Made by a program: the position numbers and the translations under genes. A stretch of DNA of 64,000 nt from assembly GCF_041435095.1 (NCBI RefSeq), contig NZ_CP108025.1, positions 7,378,001 through 7,442,000 on the forward strand, read 5' to 3'. Shown here piece after piece: positions 28,262 through 35,772 of the stretch. Within the stretch, counting starts at the first letter, position 1; each line of letters begins with the position of its first letter. The notes beneath the pieces were generated by a model. The model searched no databases. It saw nothing but the letters and a program-made list of their open reading frames with translations, and was not told where the DNA came from. This stretch comes from Kitasatospora sp. NBC_00315. GTDB taxonomy: Bacteria > Actinomycetota > Actinomycetes > Streptomycetales > Streptomycetaceae.

Positions 28262-30618
28262 CCCCCACACCCCGGTCGAGGCGGACCGGCTGGGCCCGGG
28301 CCGCCGGAGCCGTCGCGTTGTTGCTCGGGTTCACCGCCGGGCCGCTGCCGGCCGCCCACGGAGCCGGCGTGCCGACCGTCAGTACGGTGTCCACCTACAC
28401 CAACCCGGTGACGGCCGGCACGGTGGACACCTTCCCCGACCCGTCGATGATCCGCGGCAAGGACGGCCTCTGGTACGCCTACGGCACCCAGAACCCGGTC
28501 TTCCAGAGCAAGGGCGAGGACGGCGAGCGCATCCTGCCGATCCTGCGCTCGGCCGACCTGGTGCACTGGACGTACGCCGGGGAGGTCTTCACCCCGGCGA
28601 CCCAGCCGGCCTGGGAGGGCGGATCCCGCCTGTGGGCGCCGGACATCCGGTACTTCGACGGCCACTACAGCCTGTACTACTCGGTGCCCGGCGCCGGCAC
28701 GGTGGCGATCGCCACCGCCCCGACCCCGACCGGCCCCTGGACGGACGGCGGCTCGGTGCTCCCCTCGCCCAGCGGCTGCCCGTCCGGCAACATCGACCAG
28801 GCGCAGTTCACCGACACCGACGGCCGGCCCTACCTGTACTGGGGCAGCTACGACACCATCTGCGTCGCCGAGCTGACCGGTGACCGGACCCGCACCCAGG
28901 GCGCCGTCACCCAGGTCGCCCGGGGCCGACGGGTCGAGGGCGGCTTCGTCGTCCACCGGGACGGCTACTACTACCTGTTCTACTCCGACGCGGGCTGCTG
29001 CTCCGGCGCCTTCAGCGGCTACCAGGTGAAGGTCGGCCGGGCCACCGGTCCGCTCGGTCCCTTCCTCGACGACCAGGGCGTCGACCTGACCGCGCTCACC
29101 AGCAAGGCCGGCTTCGTGGCCGGCGCCAACGGCGACCGCTGGATCGGCCCCGGCCACAACGCGATCCAGACCGACCTGGCCGGCCAGGACTGGCTGGTCT
29201 ACCACGCCATACCGTCCGAGGCGCCCGACCTCGCCCCGGCCTCCGGCGGCACGCTGAAACTGACCCGGCGTCCGATGCTGATCGACCGGCTCGACTGGAT
29301 CGACGGCTGGCCCGTGCTGCGGGCCGGTGCGGGCCCCTCGGACACCGCCACCGCCGCGCCGGTGACCAACTGGACGGCCGGCGGGACGTTCAACGACGCC
29401 ACCCTGAACGGCTGGCGCGCCGAGGGCGCCGGCACCGGTGGCTGGTCGACGCCGACCGAGCAGGACTCCGGCGGCCACGCCGAGCACGCCGACTCCGGCG
29501 CCGCCCCGGCGTACCTGGTCAGCACCACGGGTGCGGCGGCGAACGTCCGGGCCGAGGCGGATCTGCGGGTCACCGCGGCAGGTGGCGCCGCCGGCCTCAC
29601 GCTCGGCTACGCCGGGCCCGGCGACCGGATCACGGCCTGGCTGGACCGCGGCCGGGGCGCCCTGGTCACGGAGGTCACCGTGGGCGGGGTCGCGGCCGGT
29701 GAGCAGGTCACCGCGCTGCCGGCCGGCTTCACCTGGAACACCTGGCACAACGTCAGCGCCGAACTGCGGGGGACGGCGCTCAGCGTCGAGGTCAGCCACG
29801 ACCGGCTGCACGATCCGGTGGCCGTCCAGCAGCGCACCGTACCGGCGGGCGCCGCCCGTGGCGGGGCGGTCGGCCTGGCCGCCCGCGGGCCGGGCGCGGC
29901 CGGCGACAACGTCGGCGCGGCCACCCTCCACACACCGGTGACCAGCAGGGTGGCCACCCCGGTGCCGGGGGCCCTGCTCCCCGCCTACAGCGACGAGTTC
30001 GACGCGGGCGGCGTGCCGGGCACCACCGCGGGCTCGCCCTGGAGCTGGGTGCGCGGACCGGCCGCCGGCGCCACGGCGGGCGGCGGTCAGCTCGCCTGGC
30101 CGACCCAGGACGCCGAGCTCTACCTGGGCACCAACACCGCCTCGGTCCTGCTGCGGGACGCGCCCCAGGGCGACTACACGGTCGAGACGGAGATCCACTT
30201 CGCGCCCGGCCAGGCGTCCCAGCAGGCGGGCCTGGTGCTCTACGAGAACGACGACCGCTGGTTCAAGCTGGTCCACTCGGTCCTGCCGCTCAACAACGGA
30301 GGCGGAGCGCTGCTGAACGTCAGCGAGTTCGGCAAGGAGGGCGAAGCTCCGACCACCACGCCGCCGACGGCGGTGGCGAACGCCCCGATGTTCGGCGGCC
30401 CGACCGCGGACACCCTGTGGCTGCGGCTGGCCCGCCACCTGGACACCGCGCACCAGGAGAACGAGGTCCGGGCGGCGACCAGCCGCGACGGCGTGCACTG
30501 GGTGTACGGCGGTGTGTGGACCCTGCCGGTCAGGGGCGCCCTGAAAATCGGCCTGGTCTCGATGAACAGGTCGGGTGCCACGGCCCGCTTCGACTACCTT
30601 CGCACCTACCAGGGGTAG
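28258..30618 (+). CDS. Secreted GH43-family glycoside hydrolase with C-terminal beta-sandwich domains
   Basis: 786 residues. The signal peptide has an Arg-rich start, a hydrophobic stretch (about 15-30) and a probable cut near AHGAG. The five-blade GH43 domain (about 46-365) shows TFPDPSMI with the base Asp 61, LWAPDIRYFD with Asp 129, and RRVEGGF with the acid Glu 227. Two lectin-like beta-sandwich domains follow (about 370-560, LamG/DUF1080-like; about 575-786, concanavalin-like as in beta-xylosidase C-terminal domains). GH43 enzymes cut arabinose, xylose or galactose linkages. It is coupled to the sulfatase gene (4-bp overlap), so it likely trims the sulfated glycan outside the cell. Confidence 0.92.
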   Translation: MTPTPRSRRTGWARAAGAVALLLGFTAGPLPAAHGAGVPTVSTVSTYTNPVTAGTVDTFPDPSMIRGKDGLWYAYGTQNPVFQSKGEDGERILPILRSADLVHWTYAGEVFTPATQPAWEGGSRLWAPDIRYFDGHYSLYYSVPGAGTVAIATAPTPTGPWTDGGSVLPSPSGCPSGNIDQAQFTDTDGRPYLYWGSYDTICVAELTGDRTRTQGAVTQVARGRRVEGGFVVHRDGYYYLFYSDAGCCSGAFSGYQVKVGRATGPLGPFLDDQGVDLTALTSKAGFVAGANGDRWIGPGHNAIQTDLAGQDWLVYHAIPSEAPDLAPASGGTLKLTRRPMLIDRLDWIDGWPVLRAGAGPSDTATAAPVTNWTAGGTFNDATLNGWRAEGAGTGGWSTPTEQDSGGHAEHADSGAAPAYLVSTTGAAANVRAEADLRVTAAGGAAGLTLGYAGPGDRITAWLDRGRGALVTEVTVGGVAAGEQVTALPAGFTWNTWHNVSAELRGTALSVEVSHDRLHDPVAVQQRTVPAGAARGGAVGLAARGPGAAGDNVGAATLHTPVTSRVATPVPGALLPAYSDEFDAGGVPGTTAGSPWSWVRGPAAGATAGGGQLAWPTQDAELYLGTNTASVLLRDAPQGDYTVETEIHFAPGQASQQAGLVLYENDDRWFKLVHSVLPLNNGGGALLNVSEFGKEGEAPTTTPPTAVANAPMFGGPTADTLWLRLARHLDTAHQENEVRAATSRDGVHWVYGGVWTLPVRGALKIGLVSMNRSGATARFDYLRTYQG

Positions 30619-30695
30619 CGGACCGGACCGGACCCCGGACCCCGGGCGCCACACCGAGGCCGGGGGCCGGGGCCCGGACGTGCCGGGTCCGGCCG

Positions 30696-31847
30696 TCACG
30701 CACCGGCCGCCCGGAGCACCGCCGCCACCAGCCGGTCGTTCTCCGCGGCCGGGCCCGGGGCGAGGGCGAACCGCCGCCTGGTGTAGCCGTACGCGACGCC
30801 GCTGCGGGGGTCGCCGAAGGCCTGGGAGCCGGCCGCGCCGCCGTGACCGAAGGCGTCCGGGCCCAGGGAGGGGTAGCGCGTGTGCTGGGCCTCGAAGCCG
30901 AGGCCGAAGTGGTCCGGCTCGCCGGTGACCAGGTCGGTGCCGGGCGTCCGCAGGAGGCCGAACTCGGCCACGGTGTCGGGCTTCAGCAGGGGCGCCCGGC
31001 CGTCCGGGCCGCCGAGGGCCGCCGCGTACATCCCGGCCAGCCCGCGCGCGTTGCCGACCCCGCCCGCGGAGGTGGGGCCGAGCGCCCGGACCGCCCGGCT
31101 GTTGGCGTACTCCACCAGGTCGGTCGGTACCGCGCCGTTCTGGTTGAGGGCGACGATCAGCAGCGGGTTCGGGGCCGCTGCGGCGACCGCGGCCTCGGCG
31201 GGCCGGCCCTCGGTGGGCCGGGGCGGGCGGATCGGGACGTACCGCGCCTCCAGCGCCTCGGGCAGCCCGAGGTACAGGTCCAGCCCGTACGGCTGCCTGA
31301 CCCGCTCCTCGAACAGCTCCTGGATCGAGCGCCCGGTGGCGCGGCGGACCACCTCGCCGGTCAGGGCGCCGATCACCAGCGCGTGGTAGCCGTACCCCTC
31401 GCCGGGTGTCCAGTACGGGCGCTGACCGGCCAGCCGGGCGGCGGCCAGTCGGTCGTCGGCCAGCTCGGCGGGGCTGAGGCCGCCCTCCGCACCGATCACC
31501 CCGGAGCGGTGCTCCAGCAGCTGCCGCAGAGTCAGGGCGCCCTTGCCCTCAGCGGCGAACTCCGGCCAGTGGAAGGACACTTCGCGATCCAGCCGCAGTA
31601 CGCCGTCCTGCACCAGCAGCGCGACGACCAGGTGCGCGGCGCCCTTGGCGGAGGAGTAGACGGCGGTCAGCGAATCACCCGTCAGCCCCTCGCCGGCCCA
31701 CAGGTCGACCACTCGCCGCCCGTGCAGGTGGACCGCGAGCTGGGAGCCCGGCTCGTCCGGCTCCTCCGCGAGTACGGCGGCGAACTCCTCCCGGACACCC
31801 TCGAACCCCTCCGCGACCGTTCCTCGCACGCTGACCTCGTCCGGCAT
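30696..31847 (-). CDS. Serine hydrolase, beta-lactamase/esterase class C family
   Basis: 383 residues from the ATG at 31847, preceded by GGGGG at good distance. The SxxK motif is in YSSAKGAAH and the Tyr motif in YGYHALV; a late FGHGGAAGSQ takes the place of the KTG triad, as in EstB-type esterases. It probably hydrolyses an ester or a D-peptide bond; the family does not tell which. There is no signal peptide, so it is likely cytosolic. It converges on the GH43 gene, with 77 GC-rich bp between that hold imperfect hairpins. An open frame continues upstream of the ATG through tandem repeats and shows no conserved sequence. Confidence 0.88.
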   Translation of the reverse strand: MPDEVSVRGTVAEGFEGVREEFAAVLAEEPDEPGSQLAVHLHGRRVVDLWAGEGLTGDSLTAVYSSAKGAAHLVVALLVQDGVLRLDREVSFHWPEFAAEGKGALTLRQLLEHRSGVIGAEGGLSPAELADDRLAAARLAGQRPYWTPGEGYGYHALVIGALTGEVVRRATGRSIQELFEERVRQPYGLDLYLGLPEALEARYVPIRPPRPTEGRPAEAAVAAAAPNPLLIVALNQNGAVPTDLVEYANSRAVRALGPTSAGGVGNARGLAGMYAAALGGPDGRAPLLKPDTVAEFGLLRTPGTDLVTGEPDHFGLGFEAQHTRYPSLGPDAFGHGGAAGSQAFGDPRSGVAYGYTRRRFALAPGPAAENDRLVAAVLRAAGA

Positions 31848-31922
31848 GGCTACCCCCTGGTGATCATCGACGTTCAGAGGCCACAGCACGCCCGGTGGCG
31901 GCTGTGACCGGCAGTACTGGTT

Positions 31923-31976
31923 GGTGGGACAGCGCTGGTCGGTGGGACAGCGCTGGTTGGCGAGGCGGCGCTGGAT
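31923..31976. repeat. 18-bp tandem repeat, three units
   Basis: GGTGGGACAGCGCTGGTC is repeated at 31941-31958 with one change and again in a degenerate form to 31976. It lies in the 338-bp gap (31848-32185) between the serine hydrolase and SDR genes. Apart from this and the 20-bp repeat next to it, I saw nothing in that gap. Confidence 0.85.
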
Positions 31977-32032
31977 CTCGTGCCGGTGGCCGGTGGCCCA
32001 TCGCGTCCGGCCGTGCAGCGGGTCGGTCATCC

Positions 32033-32072
32033 GGGCTCCCGACACGGTCCGGGGGCTCCCGACACGGTCCGG
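32033..32072. repeat. Perfect 20-bp tandem duplication
   Basis: GGGCTCCCGACACGGTCCGG occurs twice head to tail (32033-32052 and 32053-32072) in the same gap. Function is unknown; slippage is the simplest origin. Confidence 0.9.
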
Positions 32073-32185
32073 GCGAAGTCCCTCTCCGACGGACCACGTG
32101 CCTCGAAGGGACCGTCGCTGCCCGGACGCCGCTCGCGGGGCGGCCGACCCGCCCTCGGCCCGGCGGCTGACGACCGCCGGGCACA

Positions 32186-32917
32186 TCACCAGGGCAGCAC
32201 GCCTGCGTCGTCGAAGAACGTGCCGGTCGGGCCGTCGTCGGGCAGGGTCGCGAGTTCGATGGCGATCGCCGCGCCCTGTTCGGGGGTGCGCACGCCGCGG
32301 AAGCCGGTGAGGTCGGTCGCGACGTAGCCGGGGCACGCGGCGTTGATCAGGATGTTCGTGCCGCTCAACTCCCTGGCGTACTGGAGGGTGACAGCGTTCA
32401 GGAACGTCTTCGACGGCGGGTACGCCGCGGCCACCGGACCGGCCGTCTGCTCAGCAGCGGGCCCCGACTGCCGGGCGAGGGAGCCGACACTGCTCGACAT
32501 GTTCACGATCCGTGGTGAGGCGGAGCGGCGCAGCATCGGCAGCATCGCGTTGGTGACACGGATGACGCCGATCACGTTGGTCTCCACGACCGTCCGGATG
32601 GTGGCGGGATCGACCAGGGTGGGCTCCTGCGGCATGCCGCCGGTGATGCCGGCGTTGTTGACGAGCACGTCGAGGCGCCCGGCCTGTTCCTCGATCAGCC
32701 GTGCGGCGGTGGTCGCGCTCGCGTCGTCGGTCACGTCCAGTGGTACGCCGAACGCGTCGACGCCGGCCGCACGCAGTCTCTCCACCGCGGCCTCGCGGCG
32801 CTGATCGTCGCGGGCGCCGACGCCGACGCGCCAGCCGAGGGCTCCCAGGCCCGCGGCGATCTCGTAGCCAATTCCCTTGTTCGCGCCGGTGACCAGCGCA
32901 ATCGTCCGTTCGCTCAT
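32186..32917 (-). CDS. Short-chain dehydrogenase/reductase
   Basis: 243 residues with TGANKGIG for NAD(P) binding, NNAGI, the catalytic Ser in MSSSVGSL and the YxxxK pair as YPPSK. A Pro-Pro between the catalytic Tyr and Lys is uncommon. The N-terminus and Arg pattern (GARDDQRR) suggest NADPH, like carbonyl-reductase-type SDRs that reduce small ketones or aldehydes. It is divergent from a LysR gene with an obvious LysR-type site between, so it is probably that regulator's target. The substrate is unknown. Confidence 0.92.
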   Translation of the reverse strand: MSERTIALVTGANKGIGYEIAAGLGALGWRVGVGARDDQRREAAVERLRAAGVDAFGVPLDVTDDASATTAARLIEEQAGRLDVLVNNAGITGGMPQEPTLVDPATIRTVVETNVIGVIRVTNAMLPMLRRSASPRIVNMSSSVGSLARQSGPAAEQTAGPVAAAYPPSKTFLNAVTLQYARELSGTNILINAACPGYVATDLTGFRGVRTPEQGAAIAIELATLPDDGPTGTFFDDAGVLPW

Positions 32918-32974
32918 AGGGACGATGCTGCCGCGGCGCCCGGCGGGGGTCCAACACCGATCGGGTGGCCAACG

Positions 32975-32989
32975 ATACCGTCCAGGTAT
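32975..32989. promoter_or_regulatory. LysR-type operator (T-N11-A) between SDR and LysR genes
   Basis: ATACC (32975-32979) and GGTAT (32985-32989) are perfect inverted arms 5 bp apart, giving the T-N11-A pattern that LysR-family proteins bind. It lies 23 bp before the lysR start and 58 bp before the SDR start, well placed for autoregulation and activation of the SDR gene. Confidence 0.75.
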
Positions 32990-33011
32990 TGATCCGGAGT
33001 AACGTGGCGGT

Positions 33012-33860
33012 ATGGAGACCCGGGAACTGCGTTATTTCGTCGCCGTCGCCGAGGAGTTGCACTTCGGGCGCGCCGCGCAACGGCTCGGGATGGCGCAGCC
33101 GCCGCTGTCACGGGCCATCCAGCTGCTCGAACGCCGGCTCGGGGCGGCGCTGTTGGACCGGACCAGCCGCACTGTCACGCTGACCGACGCCGGCTCGGTG
33201 CTGCTGGTCGAGGGCCGGGCGGCGCTCGACGCGGTCGACGCGGCCGAGCGCCGGACCCGCCGCGCCGCCCTCTCCGCGACCGGCCGTCCCGGCCTGGCGC
33301 TGGTCACCAAAGCGAGCGCGTCCCGCGAACTGCTGGCGAAACTGCTCGACGCGTACGCCGCCGAACCCGGCGCGGTCCCCGTGGAGGTCATCCTGTGCGG
33401 CCCGGCCGAGCAGCAACGACTCCTGCGCGAGGGCCGGGCCGATGTGGCGCTGCTGCACCGGCCGTTCGACTCGACGGCCGGGTTCCACACCGAGGAGCTC
33501 GGCACGGAGGGCCAGGTCGTGGTCCTGCCGGCCGGGCATCCGCTCACCACCCGGGCCCATGTGCACATGGCCGACATCTCCGGCCTGCCGGGCCTGCCCC
33601 TGCCCCGCTGGCCCGCCTCCGACGGCACCTACCCGCCCGGACCCGGTCCGCAGGTCCGTGACCACGCGCAGTTGTTGCAGCTCGTCGCGCTGGGCCGTGC
33701 CTGCGCGGTCTCACCGGAGTCCTGCCGGGCCCAGCTGCACGGTGACCTCGCCGCCGTGCCCGTGCTGGACGCGCCGACCGTCACCACGGTGATCGCCTGG
33801 CCACCGCACAGCCGCTCCAGAGCCGTCGCCGACCTCGTCCGGACGGCGACACGTCTCTAG
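33012..33860 (+). CDS. LysR-family transcriptional regulator
   Basis: 282 residues. The N-terminal winged helix-turn-helix (about 1-60) has the family pattern ELRYFVAVAEELHFGRAAQRLGMAQPPLSRAI, recognised by its RAAQRLGMAQPPLS core. The rest is a periplasmic-binding-protein-like effector domain (about 90-280). It reads away from the SDR gene, with a T-N11-A site in the 94-bp gap, the usual layout for a LysR protein and its target. The effector is unknown. Confidence 0.94.
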   Translation: METRELRYFVAVAEELHFGRAAQRLGMAQPPLSRAIQLLERRLGAALLDRTSRTVTLTDAGSVLLVEGRAALDAVDAAERRTRRAALSATGRPGLALVTKASASRELLAKLLDAYAAEPGAVPVEVILCGPAEQQRLLREGRADVALLHRPFDSTAGFHTEELGTEGQVVVLPAGHPLTTRAHVHMADISGLPGLPLPRWPASDGTYPPGPGPQVRDHAQLLQLVALGRACAVSPESCRAQLHGDLAAVPVLDAPTVTTVIAWPPHSRSRAVADLVRTATRL

Positions 33861-34002
33861 CGGGTCCGACACGCCCGGCCAGGTTCCACCCGTCGTGCCC
33901 CGACCGAGGCCGTCGGCTGCGGTCGGTCAGGGTGCATCGACGTCCGTCGCCGACGGTCAGGGTGGCGCCCGTACCCGTCCAGGAGCACCAAGGGCACAAA
34001 AC

Positions 34003-34020
34003 AAGCAGGCATGCTTGCTT
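34003..34020. promoter_or_regulatory. 18-bp near-perfect palindrome, probable TetR-type operator of the Atu-like operon
   Basis: AAGCAGGCATGCTTGCTT is symmetric except for one base pair (G at position 6 opposite T at position 13). It lies 64 bp before the AtuA-like gene in an intergenic region of 223 bp. The size and form fit a TetR-family site; the TetR gene at the end of this operon is the obvious candidate regulator. Confidence 0.65.
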
Positions 34021-34083
34021 TTTCTCCGGGCCGGTGCCACGCTGCTGCGCGACGGCAGACGGCAGAGCAGGGGAGGCGTCTCG

Positions 34084-35772
34084 GTGCTGCGGATCGGCAA
34101 TGCTTCGGGCTTCTACGGTGACCGCTTCACGGCCGTCCGGGAGATGCTCACCGATGGCCCGCTGGACGTCCTCACCGGCGACTACCTCGCCGAACTCACC
34201 ATGCTGATCCTCGCCAGGGACCGCCTGAAGGATCCGGGCCTCGGCTACGCCAGGACCTTCCTGCGCCAGATGGACGACTGCCTCGGCCTGGCCCTGGACC
34301 GGCGGGTGCGGATCGTGGTGAACGCCGGCGGCCTCAACCCCGCCCGGCTCGCCGACGCGCTGCGCGAACTCGCCGCCGACCAGGGCCGCACGCTGCGGGT
34401 CGGCCACGTCGAGGGAGACGATCTGCTGCCCCGCGCCGCCGAGTTCGGCCTGCCGGAGGGCCTGCTGGCGGCCAACGCCTACCTCGGCGCCTTCGGCATC
34501 GCCGAGTGCCTGCGCGGCGGCGCCGACCTCGTCGTCACCGGCCGGGTCACCGACGCCGCCCTGGTGGCCGGACCGGCCGCCGCCCACTTCGGCTGGGGCC
34601 CGGCCGACCTCGACGCCCTCGCCGGCGCCGTGGTGGCCGGCCACGTCCTCGAATGCGGAGCCCAGGCCACCGGAGGCAACTACGCCTTCTTCCGGGAGCA
34701 CGACGTCACCCGGCCAGGCTTCCCGATCGCCGAACTGCACGCCGACGGCAGCAGCGTCATCACCAAGCACCCGGGCACCGGCGGCGCGGTGACCACCGGC
34801 ACCGTCACCGCCCAACTCCTCTACGAGACCGCAGGCGCGCGCTACGCCGGCCCCGACGTCACCGCCAGGCTCGACACCGTCCGCCTCACCGCCGAGGGCC
34901 CGGACCGGGTACGGATCAGCGGTGTGCGCGGCGAGGCCCCGCCACCCACCCTCAAGACCGGGCTGAACCGGATCGGCGGCTGGCGCAGCGAGGTGGTGTT
35001 CGTCCTCACGGGACTGGACGTCGAGGCCAAGGCCGCGCTGGTCCGCGCCCAGCTCGACCGGGCGCTGGGCGAGGACCGCCCGGCCGAGCTGCGGTGGACC
35101 CTGGCCCGGACCGACCACGCGGACGCCGCCGTCGAGGAGGAGGCGAGCGCCCTGCTCCGGCTCACCGCCCGCGACCGCGACCAGCGCCGGGTCGGCCGCG
35201 CCCTGAGCGCCGCCGCCGTCGAACTCGGCCTGGCCAGCTACCCGGGCTTCCACCTCACCGCCCCGCCGGGCCCGGGCACGCCCTACGGGGTCTTCGAGGC
35301 GGTGCACGTCCCCGCGAAGAGCGTCGAGCACACCGCGGTACTCCCCGACGGCGCCCGCACCGCCGTACCGCCGGCCCCCGTCACCCGCCCGCTCGCCGAC
35401 GCCCCCGCCCCGGCGCTGCCCCGGCCGCTCGCCCCCGGCCCGACCCGACGCGTCCCGCTGGGCCTGGTCCTCGGCGCCCGCAGTGGGGACAAGGGCGGCG
35501 ACGCCAACCTCGGCGTCTGGGCCCGTGACGAGGACGGCTGGCGCTGGCTCGCGCACACCCTCACCACCGGTCTGCTGCGCGAACTGCTGCCGGAGACGGC
35601 CGAATCGGTCCTCACCCGGCACCTGCTGCCGAACCTGCGGGCGGTCAACTTCACCGTCCAGGGCCTGCTCGGCGAGGGCGTCGGGGCCCAGGCCCGCTTC
35701 GACCCGCAGGCGAAGGCCCTGGGGGAGTGGCTGCGCTCCCGCCACCTCGACATTCCGGAGGTCCTGCTGTGA
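34084..35772 (+). CDS. AtuA-like protein (acyclic terpene utilisation family) with C-terminal ferredoxin-fold domain
   Basis: 562 residues from the GTG at 34084, chosen because GGGGAGG lies nine bases upstream. The main part (1-440) is the AtuA/DUF1446 domain with RIGNASGFYGDR, NAGGLNP, GRVTDAALV, GHVLECGAQATGGNY and FPIAEL. The last 100 residues (RRVPLGLVLGARSGDKGGDANLGVW, here named by GARSGDKGGD) form the extra domain seen in actinobacterial forms. AtuA is needed for growth on citronellol/geraniol in Pseudomonas, but its reaction is not established. It is the first gene of an acyl-CoA catabolic operon and is coupled to the carboxylase gene (GTGA). Confidence 0.9.
   Translation: MLRIGNASGFYGDRFTAVREMLTDGPLDVLTGDYLAELTMLILARDRLKDPGLGYARTFLRQMDDCLGLALDRRVRIVVNAGGLNPARLADALRELAADQGRTLRVGHVEGDDLLPRAAEFGLPEGLLAANAYLGAFGIAECLRGGADLVVTGRVTDAALVAGPAAAHFGWGPADLDALAGAVVAGHVLECGAQATGGNYAFFREHDVTRPGFPIAELHADGSSVITKHPGTGGAVTTGTVTAQLLYETAGARYAGPDVTARLDTVRLTAEGPDRVRISGVRGEAPPPTLKTGLNRIGGWRSEVVFVLTGLDVEAKAALVRAQLDRALGEDRPAELRWTLARTDHADAAVEEEASALLRLTARDRDQRRVGRALSAAAVELGLASYPGFHLTAPPGPGTPYGVFEAVHVPAKSVEHTAVLPDGARTAVPPAPVTRPLADAPAPALPRPLAPGPTRRVPLGLVLGARSGDKGGDANLGVWARDEDGWRWLAHTLTTGLLRELLPETAESVLTRHLLPNLRAVNFTVQGLLGEGVGAQARFDPQAKALGEWLRSRHLDIPEVLL

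Noticed and set aside
33895..34083. Longer N-terminus for the AtuA-like protein
   Set aside because: It would place the palindrome inside coding sequence, has no ribosome binding site and no conserved residues; the GTG at 34084 has GGGGAGG.
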